Origin: Eremomyces bilateralis CBS 781.70 | Lineage: Eukaryota > Ascomycota > Dothideomycetes > Eremomycetales > Eremomycetaceae | Assembly (NCBI RefSeq): GCF_010015585.1 | Contig: NW_022985071.1 | Location: forward strand, 623,979-687,978 | DNA length: 64,000 nucleotides | Reading direction: 5' to 3' | Part shown: in pieces, positions 49,510 to 60,589 of the stretch | How positions within the stretch are numbered: the first letter of the stretch is position 1 | Layout: each line of letters starts with the position of its first letter | Notes under the pieces: generated by a model | Told to the model about the DNA's origin: nothing | Seen by the model: only the letters and a program-made list of their open reading frames with translations | Database searches by the model: none | Program-made: the position numbers and the translations under genes

Positions 49510-50499
49510 CCTTCCCATCTCCCAAGTCGTCAAGCCTCTCGTCCGGGAAACAAAGCCTGCCAAGCACGTCTCAACCGAAGTCCTCTACTACAAAGACCCT
49601 GGCGATGGAAGCCCACCGCCTCCTGCCTACGTTGGCCAGCCAAACACCTTCATCCGTCCTCCCCACCCCCAGGACGTCCTTATCACCGACGTCTCCGACG
49701 ACGAGGACAAATACACCCTCGACAGCCACGGCTTTGCTTTTGTGAAGAACCATCCCAGCGCCGAGAAGGACTTCGTCGACGACGCCCAGATCAAAGCCGT
49801 CTACTACCCCGAGACCGAGCAACTCCTGAAGGGACTCGTGGGTTCCCCCCAACCCCTATCTATCCTCAATCCAATCAATCCAAAGCTGACCGTCCGTCCC
49901 CCAGCACCGGCGCCACTCGCGTTTCTCGCGTTTTTATTTTTGACCACACCATCCGCCGCGCCGTTGCCGACGACCGCGCCGCACCCAGCCAACCGCGCGG
50001 TCCGGGCTTCCCCGTGCACATTGACCAGTCCTATACCGCTTTGGAGAACCGTGTCAAGTACCACCTGCCCGACGAGGCCGAGGCCCTGCTCCAGAAGCAC
50101 TTCCAGATCATTAACTAAGTTCCACTCCGTGTGAATATAGGACTATGTTTATGGTTTACTGACTTCTCGCAGGTGTGGCGGCCAATTAAGACCATCCTGA
50201 GGGATCTACTGGGGCTGGCCGATGCGCATTCCGTGCCTAAGTCCGATTTGGTTCCGTCTAAGCTGATTTATCCTGATCGCAAGGGCAAGACGTATTCGGT
50301 GCGGCCCAATCCTGCCCATCGCTGGTACTTTAAGTATGCCCAACGGCCAGATGAGCCGTTGTTTATCAAGTGTTACGATTCGTTGAATGATGGCCGCGCG
50401 AGACGGGTTCCCCATTCCGCTTTTGTGAATCCCGCTCATGTGAATGAGCCTCCCCGGGAGAGTATCGAGGTGCGAGCGTTGGTGTTTTATGATTATTGA
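49510..50499 (+). pseudogene. Decayed CmcJ/AsaB-like 2-oxoglutarate/Fe(II) dioxygenase
   Basis: Three blocks of one family appear in order. Block 1 (about 49550-49835) reads AKHVSTEVLYYKDPGDGSPP, then TLDSHGFAFVKNH and VYYPETEQLLKG. Block 2 (about 49906-50118) reads TGATRVSRVFIFDHTIRR, GFPVHIDQSYTALENRVKYH and LLQKHFQIIN. Block 3 (50174-50499) reads VWRPIKTILRDLLGLADAHS, then WYFKYAQRPDEPLFIKCYDS and PHSAFVNPAHVNEPP. This is the CmcJ/NvfI/AsaB family of oxygenases found in secondary metabolism. No in-frame ATG precedes block 1. Neither exon junction has a working donor: block 2 is followed by AACTAAGT where AAC-GTAAGT would be expected, and the block 1 donor cannot restore phase. The gene looks recently dead, since the protein blocks are otherwise intact. 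A sequencing error at one site cannot be excluded, at all three is unlikely. Confidence 0.75.
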
Positions 50500-50683
50500 A
50501 CCGTCTAGTCACCCATTAGTAGTCTTTGAACTTTTGGACATCATGTCCCCTTTCCTATACTTTATGAACCTAGGTACCTTCACAGTCCTATTTCAATCAC
50601 CCAATCTTATGCATGTGAAGAAGGAATGCTATGAACATGATTGATATTTCTCTACTAATACTATGCAGTAGTTCATCCGACTA

Positions 50684-52703
50684 CTAGTACTTATACCTCA
50701 AATTACGCCTAAAGACGCGCCCGTTCAGTAGCCAATACTGGATATTCGCTCCGGCAGCACAAAACAGCCCAAACGTCACAAGCGCAATAATCACAGCCCA
50801 GCCAACGGGATAGTTGGGCGCGTCCTTCTTCTGGAACAGCTGGTAGCCCACGACACCCGACAGATTCGACGACACCATGAAGAGGGCCATGGCGATGGCC
50901 CGTTGCGCCGCCGTGCCAGCGTTGAGAGCCACCCAGGATGCGTTTACGGGATCTGTGGTACGGCATGATTAGTTCTCAGTCATCGTGTATAGGGGTACCG
51001 GGGTTCCAAAACTTACGGCCTGGCGCTGAGAAGATGGTTGCGAGCGTCAGGAATGCGAACCGGGCTTGTGAATTTTTGGAATGTACGAGCATGCGGTTTC
51101 CAATGACAATGCCCCAGTAGATCAGAAGACCACCAAAGACGAATGGGCCGCGCACCTTGGTGCGGTCGCTACCACACCAAAAAACATTAGTTTTCCAGTT
51201 TCTCAAACTCTACCAAGAAAGTAGGTACATGGGTAGGGGTACTCACGCTCCCCAAGCCCAAATGATGCAGACAACCATGGAGCACCAGGAACCAATGGAG
51301 ACCAGGGCGTTGGCTTGGAGCCGGCCGTAACCAAAGGAGGCGACGATGGTGGGAGAGTAGGAAGTCAGAGCGGCCATGGGCGCTATGGCCGAGATGGTGA
51401 GCACCAGGTGTGGGTAGACTGTCCAGTTTGCCAACTACAAGCATGTCAGTTGGTTCCCGGCGCTTGACTGATTGCAAATTTGTATAGCGAAACCTACCGC
51501 TTTCTTGAGTTCGGACCATTCGATATGCGGCCTCTGTATCGCCTTGGACGGGTCATCGAGCAGGACGCGGTTCACCAGGATGTGTCGCTCTCGGTCATTG
51601 AACACGGTGAAACCGAGCAGGGATACGGGGTCTTTGGTCGACTTAGGGAAGATGGCGAACCACAGGAAGCCGACTAGAACAGTAAAGGTGCCTTCGATTA
51701 TGAACAACCATTGCCATCCGGCCAGGCCGGCAACTCCTCGCATGTGCAGGCTGGTCGGGTGGTCAGTGTTTTTGAGTCTTGGCATGGGGGAAAAGAGGTG
51801 GAAAGACTTACATGCCGTATGCGATCAGACCACTAAAGGCGTTTGCAAGCATGTTGCCGAACCAAAACAAGGTGAATCGTTTGGATAATTCGCCGCTCTT
51901 GTACCAGGATGTGATGGAATAGAGGGCACCGGGAATGAAACCGGATTCAGTCAGACTGGTTGGTCAACCAGTTAGTGGTCGTACGATGGGCACGCATACG
52001 AGTGCGTGTGTGTGTGGGGAGGTGGCTGCGTACCCTAGGAGGATGCGGGTTACGAGGAAGGCCCCGAATCCCTTCTGGAAGGCCTGGAAGGTGGCTACAA
52101 AGCCCCATGCGACGATTTGGCTGCCAATCCACAGGGTCGGACCGACTTTGTAGAGGATCATGTTGCTGGGAATCTATGGTCGACTGGGTCAGGTTGTTGT
52201 TGATGGGTCGGGTGAAATGGCACTTGGTACCTCGAGCACTACAGCACAAGCAGCCATGAGTTGCTGGCCCAGATTGAACTGGTTTTGGGTGATGTCAACA
52301 TCTTTGAGGAAGAAATCCGTCAGTGCATTGCCGCTGGGTGGTGGCAAGAGAAAATTAGTATAATGGCTTGAGGTCATGGAGGATGGACAACCTGAGTACC
52401 TAAGTCCACGGGTAGGTACCTACTCACATATTTCCTCTGTCAATCTGGAGACATGCGAAACATAGGGCCAGAAGAGGTATCAAGAGGAGGTCAGTCCTGA
52501 TGACGAGTTAGGATCGTACGGGTGCAGAGACGGCACAGAGAGACTTACTTCCGTAATACCTTGCGCTCCTCCTCGTCGGACCAGTCCTTTACAATCTCGT
52601 TGTGTTCGGGGTCTGACAGATGGCTGCCATCGCTGCTGGTCTTGGCTTGGACGGTGGTCTCAGCCTTGTCGGCCATCTTCTCACTGGAATGAGGAGAAGC
52701 CAT
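50684..52703 (-). CDS. MFS permease, Dal5/Soa1 (anion:cation symporter) family
   Basis: Nine exons starting at 52703, 52496, 52333, 52173, 51955, 51750, 51434, 51168 and 50952, ending at 52549, 52428, 52231, 52034, 51812, 51498, 51247, 51017 and 50684, give 490 aa with all phases closing. Twelve membrane segments are expected: TDLLLIPLLALCFACLQIDR opens the family core, then GNALTDFFLKDVDITQNQFN, VGPTLWIGSQIVAWGFVATF and the ESGFIPGALYSITSWYKSGE signature, GWQWLFIIEGTFTVLVGFLW, and the late LALNAGTAAQRAIAMALF. Family members carry allantoate, vitamins and, for yeast Soa1, sulfonates. It is transcribed divergently from the TauD-type dioxygenase 967 bp away, which favours a sulfonate or related anion as substrate (inference). 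Confidence 0.92.
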
Positions 52704-53670
52704 GGTGCTGCTGAATGTGTTTGGCGAAGAAGGAAAAAAGGAAAAAAAGTTGCGATGCTCCCCTATGGACAGTAACGACAGTACTTTGGCGGTCTTATCC
52801 GAAATAATTCTGGGAGCGGGTGGATTTTATAACAGTGGTCGACATTGGCAAGCACACGGTCAGCCTTGCTCAGGAGGTGGTGAAAGGTAACAACCACAAC
52901 GGTGGGCGGGGACATGTTAGCGAGGATAACGTGTATGATGCTATTATGGCATCATCAGGTCGAAAAAGTCGACAGAGCCAGGAGGTTGGCTGGCGTAGAT
53001 GGTATATAGAAGAATGTAGCTAGGTAGCGTACTCGCTTTTGGCATGGACAGGCAGGAAGAGCCATAGCTAGGCGAGAGGCGAGTAAGACAGACGGCAGGA
53101 TGGATGCCGTACTGTGGTTGCAAATTGTAATGCATCTATCAGGTTGGTAACATGTTGGTTGTTCTGCTGCCAGACGCCATGAACCACGGTGATGTGACTC
53201 GAGTCAGGATAATGATAGTTGCCGCTGCATACTAACCTCGATTAGAAATATAAGCGTGTTGGTCTCAGGTCTGTAAAATCATTTCAAACTAGTTTAGCCA
53301 AGTCCCCACTTAAATATAAGTAGCGTGAAAGGGGGTGGCTAAACTAGTCTAGTCGCCCCCCCTGCGTGAGAGAGGCAGGGCAAGTACGGTTCATGAGATG
53401 GAGTAACTACACCATACGCACCTGCCTCGTCATCTCCTGCTCTGCCTGGGAACGACAGAATGGACCATATCGCGCTCTGATTGCGCCATTCAAGCTAGCA
53501 ATAATCCCATGGCTACGACCCCAAGACGCCAATACCAGGGAGTCAGACATGACCGACGCCGGACCGATGACACTCCATCTTCTACTCATATAAGAGTGTC
53601 ATTGTGACAACCCAGAGCATGAAACGTCCCTGGTTACCAGTCCAGCACCCAGCACCCAAAACCCAGCACC
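52704..53670. promoter_or_regulatory. Divergent promoter of permease and dioxygenase
   Basis: A 967-bp intergenic stretch between two divergent starts, so shared control is plausible. It contains a strong inverted repeat at 53288-53348 (listed separately). A TATA-like element (TCATATAAGAG) lies near 53587, about 85 bp before the dioxygenase start. Confidence 0.45.
53288..53348. repeat. Perfect 13-bp inverted repeat with 35-nt loop
   Basis: ACTAGTTTAGCCA (53288-53300) is the exact reverse complement of TGGCTAAACTAGT (53336-53348). A CCCC and a GGGGG just inside could extend the stem. It may be a tiny MITE remnant, or an operator-like palindrome for a dimeric regulator such as the Zn2Cys6 protein downstream. 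The sequence alone does not decide. Confidence 0.6.
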
Positions 53671-54858
53671 ATGTCTCCCGCAGCAGTAGACATTGCTAAG
53701 GCTCTCCCCATCATTCCCAAGGAGCAGACTGAAGATGCTCCCCCAACCGTTCCAGATGTCCCAAAGCCTGTGACTGGCCACAAGGAGCCCCTGAAGCTCA
53801 GCGGCGCCCTCGACCAGTTCCAACAGTTTGATGTAACTCCTGTCATAGGCCGTGAATTTGTCGACGTCGATCTGGCCGAGTGGTTGAATGCACCCAACTC
53901 TGACGAACTACTCCGCGACCTGGCCATTACAAGTAAGAACTCACCCACCCACTTGGCCTGAATCCGGCATCTAACCAGTTCTTTAGTCTCCCAGCGTGGC
54001 GTCGTCTTCTTCCGCAAGCAGGACAACCTGACGGACGAAATCCAAAAGCGCATCACCCAGCGCCTAGGCGAACTCACCGGAAAGCCTGCCACATCCACCC
54101 TCCACATCCACCCACTCGCCAACTTTGTCAACCCAGAAGACCAACTCATGGCCACCGTCTCCTCGCGCCAGATGGAGAAGATGTTCAACAAGTACATGGA
54201 CTTGGCCCAGACGCAGACGCACCAGTGGCACTCAGACATAGCCTGGGAAGCCCATCCCGCCGAGTATTCCTTCTTGCGCATGAAGGAGCTACCCGTGACC
54301 GGCGGCGACACGCTCTGGGCCTCGGGCTACGAAGTTTATGACCGCGTCTCGCCGCCCTTGCGCGCCTTTTTTGATACGCTGACGGTGCGCATCTCGCAGC
54401 CCCAATTCAAGGAAACGGCCGAGCGCCTCGGCTTCGACCTTGTTAATAGCCCGCGCGGCGCGCCCGAGAATATTGGTGACGAGCACTCGTCGATCCACCC
54501 ATTCGTGCGCACCAACCCGGTTACGGGCTGGCGCAGTATCTTTCCCTTATCATCGCTGAACAAGGAGATACAGGGGCTGTGTGCCGCCGAGTCGCAGCGC
54601 TTCCTTGACTGGATGGTGCAGCTAGTTGTCGAGAACCATGACTTGCAGGTGCGGCTGCGGTGGCAGAATGCGAATGATTGTGCGATTTGGGATAACCGAT
54701 CCGCGTACCATGCGGCCACGCCTGATTATATCGGTCTGGGACTGGGGGCGCGCTTGGGGTCGCGGACGACGGGGGTGGCGGAGAGGCCGTACTTTGATCC
54801 GCAGAGCACCAGTCGTCGGGAAGCGCTGGGTGTGGATGATGTTCAACGGGCTGCGTGA
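53671..54858 (+). CDS. TauD/TfdA-family 2-oxoglutarate-dependent dioxygenase
   Basis: Two exons (53671-53932, 53987-54858) give 377 aa. The family acts on sulfonates such as taurine (releasing sulfite), as yeast Jlp1 does, or on related acids. The fold markers are present: ISQRGVVFFRKQDNLTDEIQ, the iron-binding HSD in HQWHSDIAWEAHPAEYSFLR, GGDTLWASGYEVYDRVSPPL, HPFVRTNPVTGWRSIF, and the distal His in AIWDNRSAYHAATPDYI; an arginine for 2-oxoglutarate is expected after it, with candidates around LGARLGSR, where TauD proteins show HxxR-like spacing less clearly. Length fits fungal TauD proteins. The divergent Dal5/Soa1-type permease and a Zn2Cys6 gene 4.3 kb downstream support a small catabolic locus. 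Substrate not proven. Confidence 0.9.
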
Positions 54859-55077
54859 TTAGGTAGACAGACTGTAGATGGCAAATCAAGAATTTCTGAT
54901 TGGATTTGAGCCTCAGCCTTGCGTGGATTTAATTACCGCTAGCGTTAGTCTCAGCCGCATGTTGCGGGAAGTCTAGCCTATACTGTATTAGTGTGTACAC
55001 TAGTATTAGCCGGTGCAAAGTTTGTGGATGCCAAACCAGACTACAGTACTATGGTATAGTGATAAGGCGCTTGTCGC

Positions 55078-55175
55078 TTCTCGTTCTTCGTTCTTCGTTC
55101 TTCGTTCTTCGTTCTTCGTTCTTCGTTCTTCGTTCTTCGCTCTTCGCCCTTCGCTCTTGCTCTTTGTTCTTCGCT
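55078..55175 (+). repeat. Array of 7-bp unit TTCGTTC
   Basis: About eight perfect units of CGTTCTT, followed by degenerate units (CGCTCTT, CGCCCTT, TGCTCTT). The same unit forms a second array at 59092-59165. Confidence 0.85.
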
Positions 55176-55259
55176 CTCCACTCTCCACTCTCTATCTTTA
55201 AAGCCATGTCGGCCCGTTTTTAGCTACTCATAAGTTAAAAATAATTAAATTCCTCATTA

Positions 55260-55494
55260 TGTTATGGTCCCAGGCCTGCGGCCTGTTCCCTTGGTTGTGG
55301 CTGAAGAGGTGGCTGATGGATTATATCAGAGAAGCAAACAAACATGGTAACACAGCATTAGGGCATTGGAGAGGAGAGTCGCTATCTCGCGCACAAAGGT
55401 GCCGGGAGATTTCTTCTCTCTCTCTCTCTCTCTCTCTTCAGTTTAGATTAATGGAACTTGGTAATCGCAGACCTTGCGCATCCAGACCGTGTCA
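55260..55494 (+). mobile_element. Family C-related repeat, copy 3
   Basis: A 235-bp unit begins TGTTATGGTCCCAGGCCTG and ends CAGACCGTGTCA, with an internal (CT)n run. It is almost identical to the unit at 61792-62018. Its first 30 bases resemble the reverse complement of the units at 35803 and 36244. TG/CA ends suggest an LTR, but flanks show no duplication. Confidence 0.6.
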
Positions 55495-55599
55495 GTATAT
55501 AATAATAAGAATCAATTTAACGTACTATCTGGATCCCTTTCGGGTCTATGAGCACGGCATTCTATCTGGTCTGCCGCGGGCAAAAGTTTCCCCGTAGGC

Positions 55600-57770
55600 C
55601 GTAGCCCTGAGGCTGGGGGTACACAAAATCCCGCCTCCTCCCGCATCGATCAGCCACCTTGCTGCGTGGCGCACCTTGTCCCTGTCATGCAATATCCTCT
55701 TAAAGTCCGTTGTTCCAGCTCATTGGAGGAGCGCGATCCTCTGGTCGGTCCGCTGCGGGCAAAATGCAAGGAGATGGTAGAGAGACTGTCGGGGGGCCCC
55801 GCACTCACACGCTGGGTGGATTCCAGGGACACCAATTTTCGCGAGCCATCCTTTAACTCCAACTACCTCAGTCCGTAGTGCCATGAGCGCCGAGGCCTCG
55901 TGTTTCTGAAGGCCGTCGTACCGGTTAAGGCACTGGGTTTCCCACGGGTCCTTCCATGTCCTTGCTCTCCTTCCTAGTCTGGCCGCTTCGGCTTGCCATC
56001 TCTCCCTCCATTTCGCTCGATACTCGTCCTGGATCATCCGGTGCGGGCCTTTTCGCTGTTATGTCTGATATCCCCTAACTTGTTCGGGCCGGGGGAACAG
56101 AAGTCTGTCATACTGGGTCCGAAGCGTACACATCGCGGGTTCAGGTTTAGACCGGATACGGCGGGGTCGGCCTCGAGTTCGTCTCGGGGGAGCAGAAGCA
56201 GCATCCCAGACTTGCATCAGGGCTCCCTCAATCTGGGTAGTGACCTTGTGGGAGTTCGTCGATGGTGCTCTTTGGGCGGCCCGTTCTTGGACGTAGAGTT
56301 CGATTGGGGGAACGTCCGCCTCTCTCTCAAGCGCGGCGATTGGTGTCCGTTTGTAAGCCCCTAGGATCTTTCGTAGACACTTGTTCCGAACCTTGGCTAG
56401 GTCCTTCATTTTGCCTTCAGAGATTGGCTAACCCTGCTGACAGACTCCCCAAATAGGGGCGCCGTATGTCATAATGGGCCGTGCAACCGCTGTGTAGAGC
56501 AGCCTCGATTTCCGGACGGATGGTCCATATACCGATGAAGTTACCCTCGCCAGGGAGTCGAAGGCCTTAAGTCCCCTCTGTGTTGCCCGGAGGATATAGT
56601 CCTTCTATGAGAGGGAAGGGTCGAGCCAGACTCCCAGTACCTGGAGGGATGTAACTAATTCAGCTTGATGTCCCTATATTTGGATCGTGGACCGGAGATC
56701 AGCCGAAATATTGCGTTTCTTAGTGAAGTGGATAATCTGGTACTTATCCGGGGCAAATTTAGCCCCGAACCGTGACGCCCATTCCAGGCAAGTATCGTGG
56801 GCCGCAGTTAGTCGTTGGCAGTTAGCTGCTGCCGTATCTCCCCAGGTAACCAGTGTAGTGTCATCAACGAACCCGAACCCGAGCACGTTACCCTGAACAT
56901 CTTTAAACTGTTGTAGTAGGTCAGATATAAATAGGATAAACAGCGCGGGTGATAGGGTAGATCCTTGCGGGATCCCAGTCTCCGTGTCGAACCAGCGGCT
57001 CTTAAAGTCCGAGAAGAGGATCTTTGTTCGCCGTCCGGTTAAGAAAGATGCGATCATCTGGACAATCCATTCGGGGTATCCCATCCGACGAAGGACCCAG
57101 AACAGCCGGGGGTGAGAGACGTTATCAAAAGCTCCAGCAAGATCAAGCCCAAGTACGGATACTACTGACTTCTTTGCGTGCCACGCCGTCTGTATAGTCC
57201 CGGTAAGGAGTTCTATGGCGGAGAGAGTGGATCTCTCCTTCCGAGCTCCCATTTGGTTCCAGGGAATCAGGTCTCGTGTTTCCGCTTCGGTGATGATTCG
57301 ATCTGCAAGGATTTTCTCGATTAACTTTGCGACCGTGTTTTCAAGAGCAATAGGGCGGTAGCTGCTTGGGAGTGAGTAGTCCTTTTTCTTCTCCTTTCTT
57401 AGTACCACCGTGGTAGATTCCTTTAGAACTGCTGGTAGCTCCCCACTTCGGAAGAGCGCGGTGACCGTCCGGGCTAGGTCTACGGCTAGGCAGGACATTA
57501 TATTGTATTTGTATACAATCGCAGGTTTCACCAGTCTGCCTATCCAGACTCCTGCAACAGTTTTCTGAGCTGTACCATCTGTACTTTACTCTTCTACAGT
57601 CGCCCCCCTGTGTAACGCCTGTTTGCTCCCTAAGCATACAACACCAGCGTTCCAGCCTAATTACGACTGGTCCTGTCTCTCTGTATACCGACACGCGCAT
57701 CCGTTCTCTCGAGCCACGTGGTAGTCTCTCCGGCCGGGGTTTAATCCCGTCTGCTTTCAGATTCACCAAG
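55600..57770 (-). mobile_element. Degenerate Tad1-like LINE
   Basis: On the minus strand a reverse transcriptase frame (57531-56674) reads AVLKESTTVVLRKEKKKDYS, YRPIALENTVAKLIEKI, GARKERSTLSAIELLTGT, LDLAGAFDNVSHPRL, TGIPQGSTLSPALFILFISD and the catalytic box FGFVDDTTL. A later frame (56409-56059) and a C-terminal one (56037-55720) carry a knuckle-like CECGAPRQSLYHLLAFCP, as in Tad1-clade LINEs of filamentous fungi. The 5' part, including the endonuclease, is missing; the remaining coding region is split over at least three frames. It is 5'-truncated and inactive, but not ancient, since long open stretches persist. Confidence 0.85.
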
Positions 57771-57941
57771 GGTCAGAGCCAGCAGTGGCTACCACGTACT
57801 ACGCCCCGCGACTACTGTAAACAGTAGCCGTTTCGCGTTGCCCATAGAGGTCTCCCTCTGATGGGCCGACTGTGTCTTGCAGGATAAGGCAGTACGCATT
57901 CGTTCCGCTCCGGGCAACGCAAGCCGCCTTATCCTACTAAC

Positions 57942-58126
57942 TGCGATGGAGTGGACTTCCACCATGAACAAGTCACCAGATTTGGGTCACGGGACTTACC
58001 ACTTCATCACTTGTAGACTTTACAACCTCCTGTTGACGTAGACGTAGATTCTTCCCTCTTCATAGATGAATCTAACTTATTACGTTACTACCTTGATTTT
58101 ACATCATCCAGTATCATTCCGTGACA
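57942..58126 (-). mobile_element. Solo LTR, family A copy 2
   Basis: A 185-bp copy in inverse orientation to that at 35340, flanked by the perfect 5-bp duplication CTAAC (57937-57941, 58127-58131). TG/CA ends are seen with one changed base next to the terminus. Confidence 0.85.
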
Positions 58127-59091
58127 CTAACCAAGCTCGTGTCCTCCATCATCTTAAGTTGGCCCGTGATTCTCCCATTGTATAGATCCAAGCGACGGGT
58201 CTGTGTCCCCATCAAGCCTCCATCAGGAGCATACCTGTGTTTCCCCTCTATCGACTGGCCTGTGACTCCAGTTCCGTAAGCTGTCGTGCTTGTTACGCCC
58301 GGTAAGCTCGTGTCGTTGTGGTATTAACAGGTTCCGATAGAGGGGCCTTAACAAGCGCTCCCGTTGCGAAGAGGCCCTCCGGCGTTAACAGAGTTCGCCT
58401 AGATTTATACAAGTTAGCCTTAACGAGTTCTTTAGAATTAGGATTGTTCCAAAGCCTCGCTACACGCAGCTCGTTGCTCACGCGTAACCCCAGAGTAGGC
58501 GAGCCTGAGGGTGTCCTGTTAGAGGCCTAGGACGCGTCCTCATCCACCTAATGATAAGTCAGGCTTCCGGATCCAGCTGCGAGCTAGATAGACCCCTATC
58601 GGATGGTTTTCGTATCCCTTTGTATCCCTCAAGAGGCCTCCCTTGATGAAAGGACACCGTGTCTAAGCGGAGGCAGTAGACACAGTCGTGCTGGTGTTGG
58701 TGGTATGGCGATACCACGCTCAACACCTGCGACCTGCACGCGCGACGCGTGCGTCTCTCTCATCGCCACTGTACTTACCCATCAATAGAGAACTCTTCTC
58801 CATCAATGTTTCCACCCGCGGCGACGTGGACGCGTACAGTTGGTATCACCTTATATACGCGCTTTTTTGCTTATAATATCACATCATAATTATTCTTAAG
58901 TAGTTAATGCATTCCCTAGGCCTTACCGAATTAAGACTAATCCATCCTCTCTCTTGATAACTCCAATGGTGTCATATACCTGGTTATAATCGTCTTCACT
59001 TCTATTAGACTTTGATAGTAATTATAAGCACGCTAATATGCATCATAGAGGTAGCCCAAGTCTATATATTATCCCCCGCCTTTGCTTTCGT

Positions 59092-59165
59092 TCTTTGTTC
59101 TTTGTTCTTCGTTCTTCGTTCTTCGTTCTTCGTTCTTCGTTCTTCGTTCTTCGTTCGTTGCTCTT
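59092..59165 (+). repeat. Second array of the 7-bp unit TTCGTTC
   Basis: Two TTTGTTC units, then about seven perfect CTTCGTT units, ending in CGCTCGTTTG. It lies about 40 bp before the Zn2Cys6 start codon, so the array sits in that gene's leader or core promoter. Confidence 0.85.
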
Positions 59166-59202
59166 CGCTCGTTTGCCTAGTCCACTATACCCCATCAGAA
59201 CT

Positions 59203-60589
59203 ATGCGAAAACCACATGCTAAAACTAGAACGGGATGTCTTCAATGTAGGCACCGCCGCGTCAAGGTACTGCATGTTCTCTCCGTCATCCCTTATTCCCG
59301 TCTTTCGTCACACACTCTCCTGATATCGCCATCGTCCATCAACCGCTCATCATGCTCGCTAGCTAACCTGCCCTCAACTGTAGTGCGATGAGGGGAAGCC
59401 GGCCTGCTCCTATTGTGCCAGATACTCGAGGGCGTGCAACTATACCGCCGCCGCCGCTACACCCTCCACGTCTTTACCACTTTCCCTATCACCGTCGACA
59501 TCATCAGATAGCCATGGCACCACATTAGACAGCAGTGTGTCCGCAATCACAACCTTCCTATCACATTCCTTGGCCAACGAACCACCGGATACGAGCTATG
59601 TCTACTCTTCAGACCTGGACATGAAGGCCTTGGAGTTGCTCTACCACTACACCGCCCAGACATACCTCACTCTGACCAGAAACGAGTCCCAAGTCGAGCT
59701 GTGGCGAGTCACCGCCCCCAATCTCGCCTTCAAAAGCCGTTTCCTCATGCGCAGCCTCCTGGCCATATCCGCTCTACACCTGTGCCACTTGCAGCCGATC
59801 CGCCACGAGGAATTGACCCACGCCGCGGCCTTCCACATGAACCTGGCCCTCGGCTACTTCCGCTCTGATGTCACCGATATGACCAAACAAAACTTCGAGA
59901 CCGTTTGCGCCTTCTCCTGCTTCGTCAGCATCTACGGCATGGCCTCGTGGCAATCCGCCGACAGGCGCCTCCGCTCCTCACCCACCAGCACCAACAAACC
60001 GCTGCACGATTTCCTCGAGCGCCTCCACCTCATCCGTAGCACCTTCTTCCTCCTCTCGTCAAAAGCCGACTGGGCCAACACGGGCGCCATGGCCCCGCTC
60101 GCACACACCAACCTCTCCGTCAACTTCGCCACGAACCCGGACGACCACCGCATAGCCGCGCTACTCCAGCTCGTCACCCCGCCCGACTCGGCCTCACCCG
60201 CCCGTAAGGAGCAGTATCGCGTCTACCGCCACGCGCTCGACCGTCTGCGCATCACCTGCGCACTGTGTACGTCGACCGAGAACTCATTTAACAACGCGGC
60301 TCCCGTTAACATCTGGATATCGAGTATATCCGAAGAGTTTGTCCAGCTGCTGTACGAGGGACAGCCAGAGGCGCTGGTGTTACTGGCGCACTTGTGTGTG
60401 GTGCTGAAGCAGGTGGGGCGGTTCTGGTTTATGCATGCGTGTCCGGAACGGCTGGTGACGACGATTGCCGATATGTTGAGTCATGAGTGGAGAACGTGGA
60501 TTGAGTGGCCGTTGAGGGAGATTGTGGGGAGGTGTCTGTGTCCGCCAGAGCTGGAGGGGAGGACGCTGCCGATTCCTATCAGATGCTAA
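59203..60589 (+). CDS. Zn(II)2Cys6 transcription factor, UPC2-like group
   Basis: Two exons (59203-59265, 59384-60589) give 422 aa. The intron splits the zinc cluster: HAKTRTGCLQCRHRRVK joins CDEGKPACSYCARYSRACNY, completing C-x2-C-x6-C-x6-C-x2-C-x6-C. A Ser/Thr linker follows, then the fungal-specific regulatory domain (LELLYHYTAQTYLTLT, FLMRSLLAISALHLCH, AAFHMNLALGYFRSDV), ending HEWRTWIEWPLREIVGRC, typical of the UPC2/ECM22-related subfamily. The N-terminal position of the cluster only five to ten residues from the start is also typical. It lies next to the TauD-type gene, separated by repeats, and could be its pathway regulator (inference). Its start lies just past a 7-bp repeat array. 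Confidence 0.9.

Larger units (their letters stand above)
54859..59202. other. Repeat block between dioxygenase and Zn2Cys6 gene
   Basis: A 4.3-kb block made almost wholly of repeats: a 7-bp array, a family C-related unit, a degenerate LINE, a solo LTR, unrecognised sequence at 58130-59000 (with a minus frame at 58293-58481 reading VARLWNNPNSKELVKANLYK, perhaps from another element), and a second 7-bp array. No host gene seen. Confidence 0.55.
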
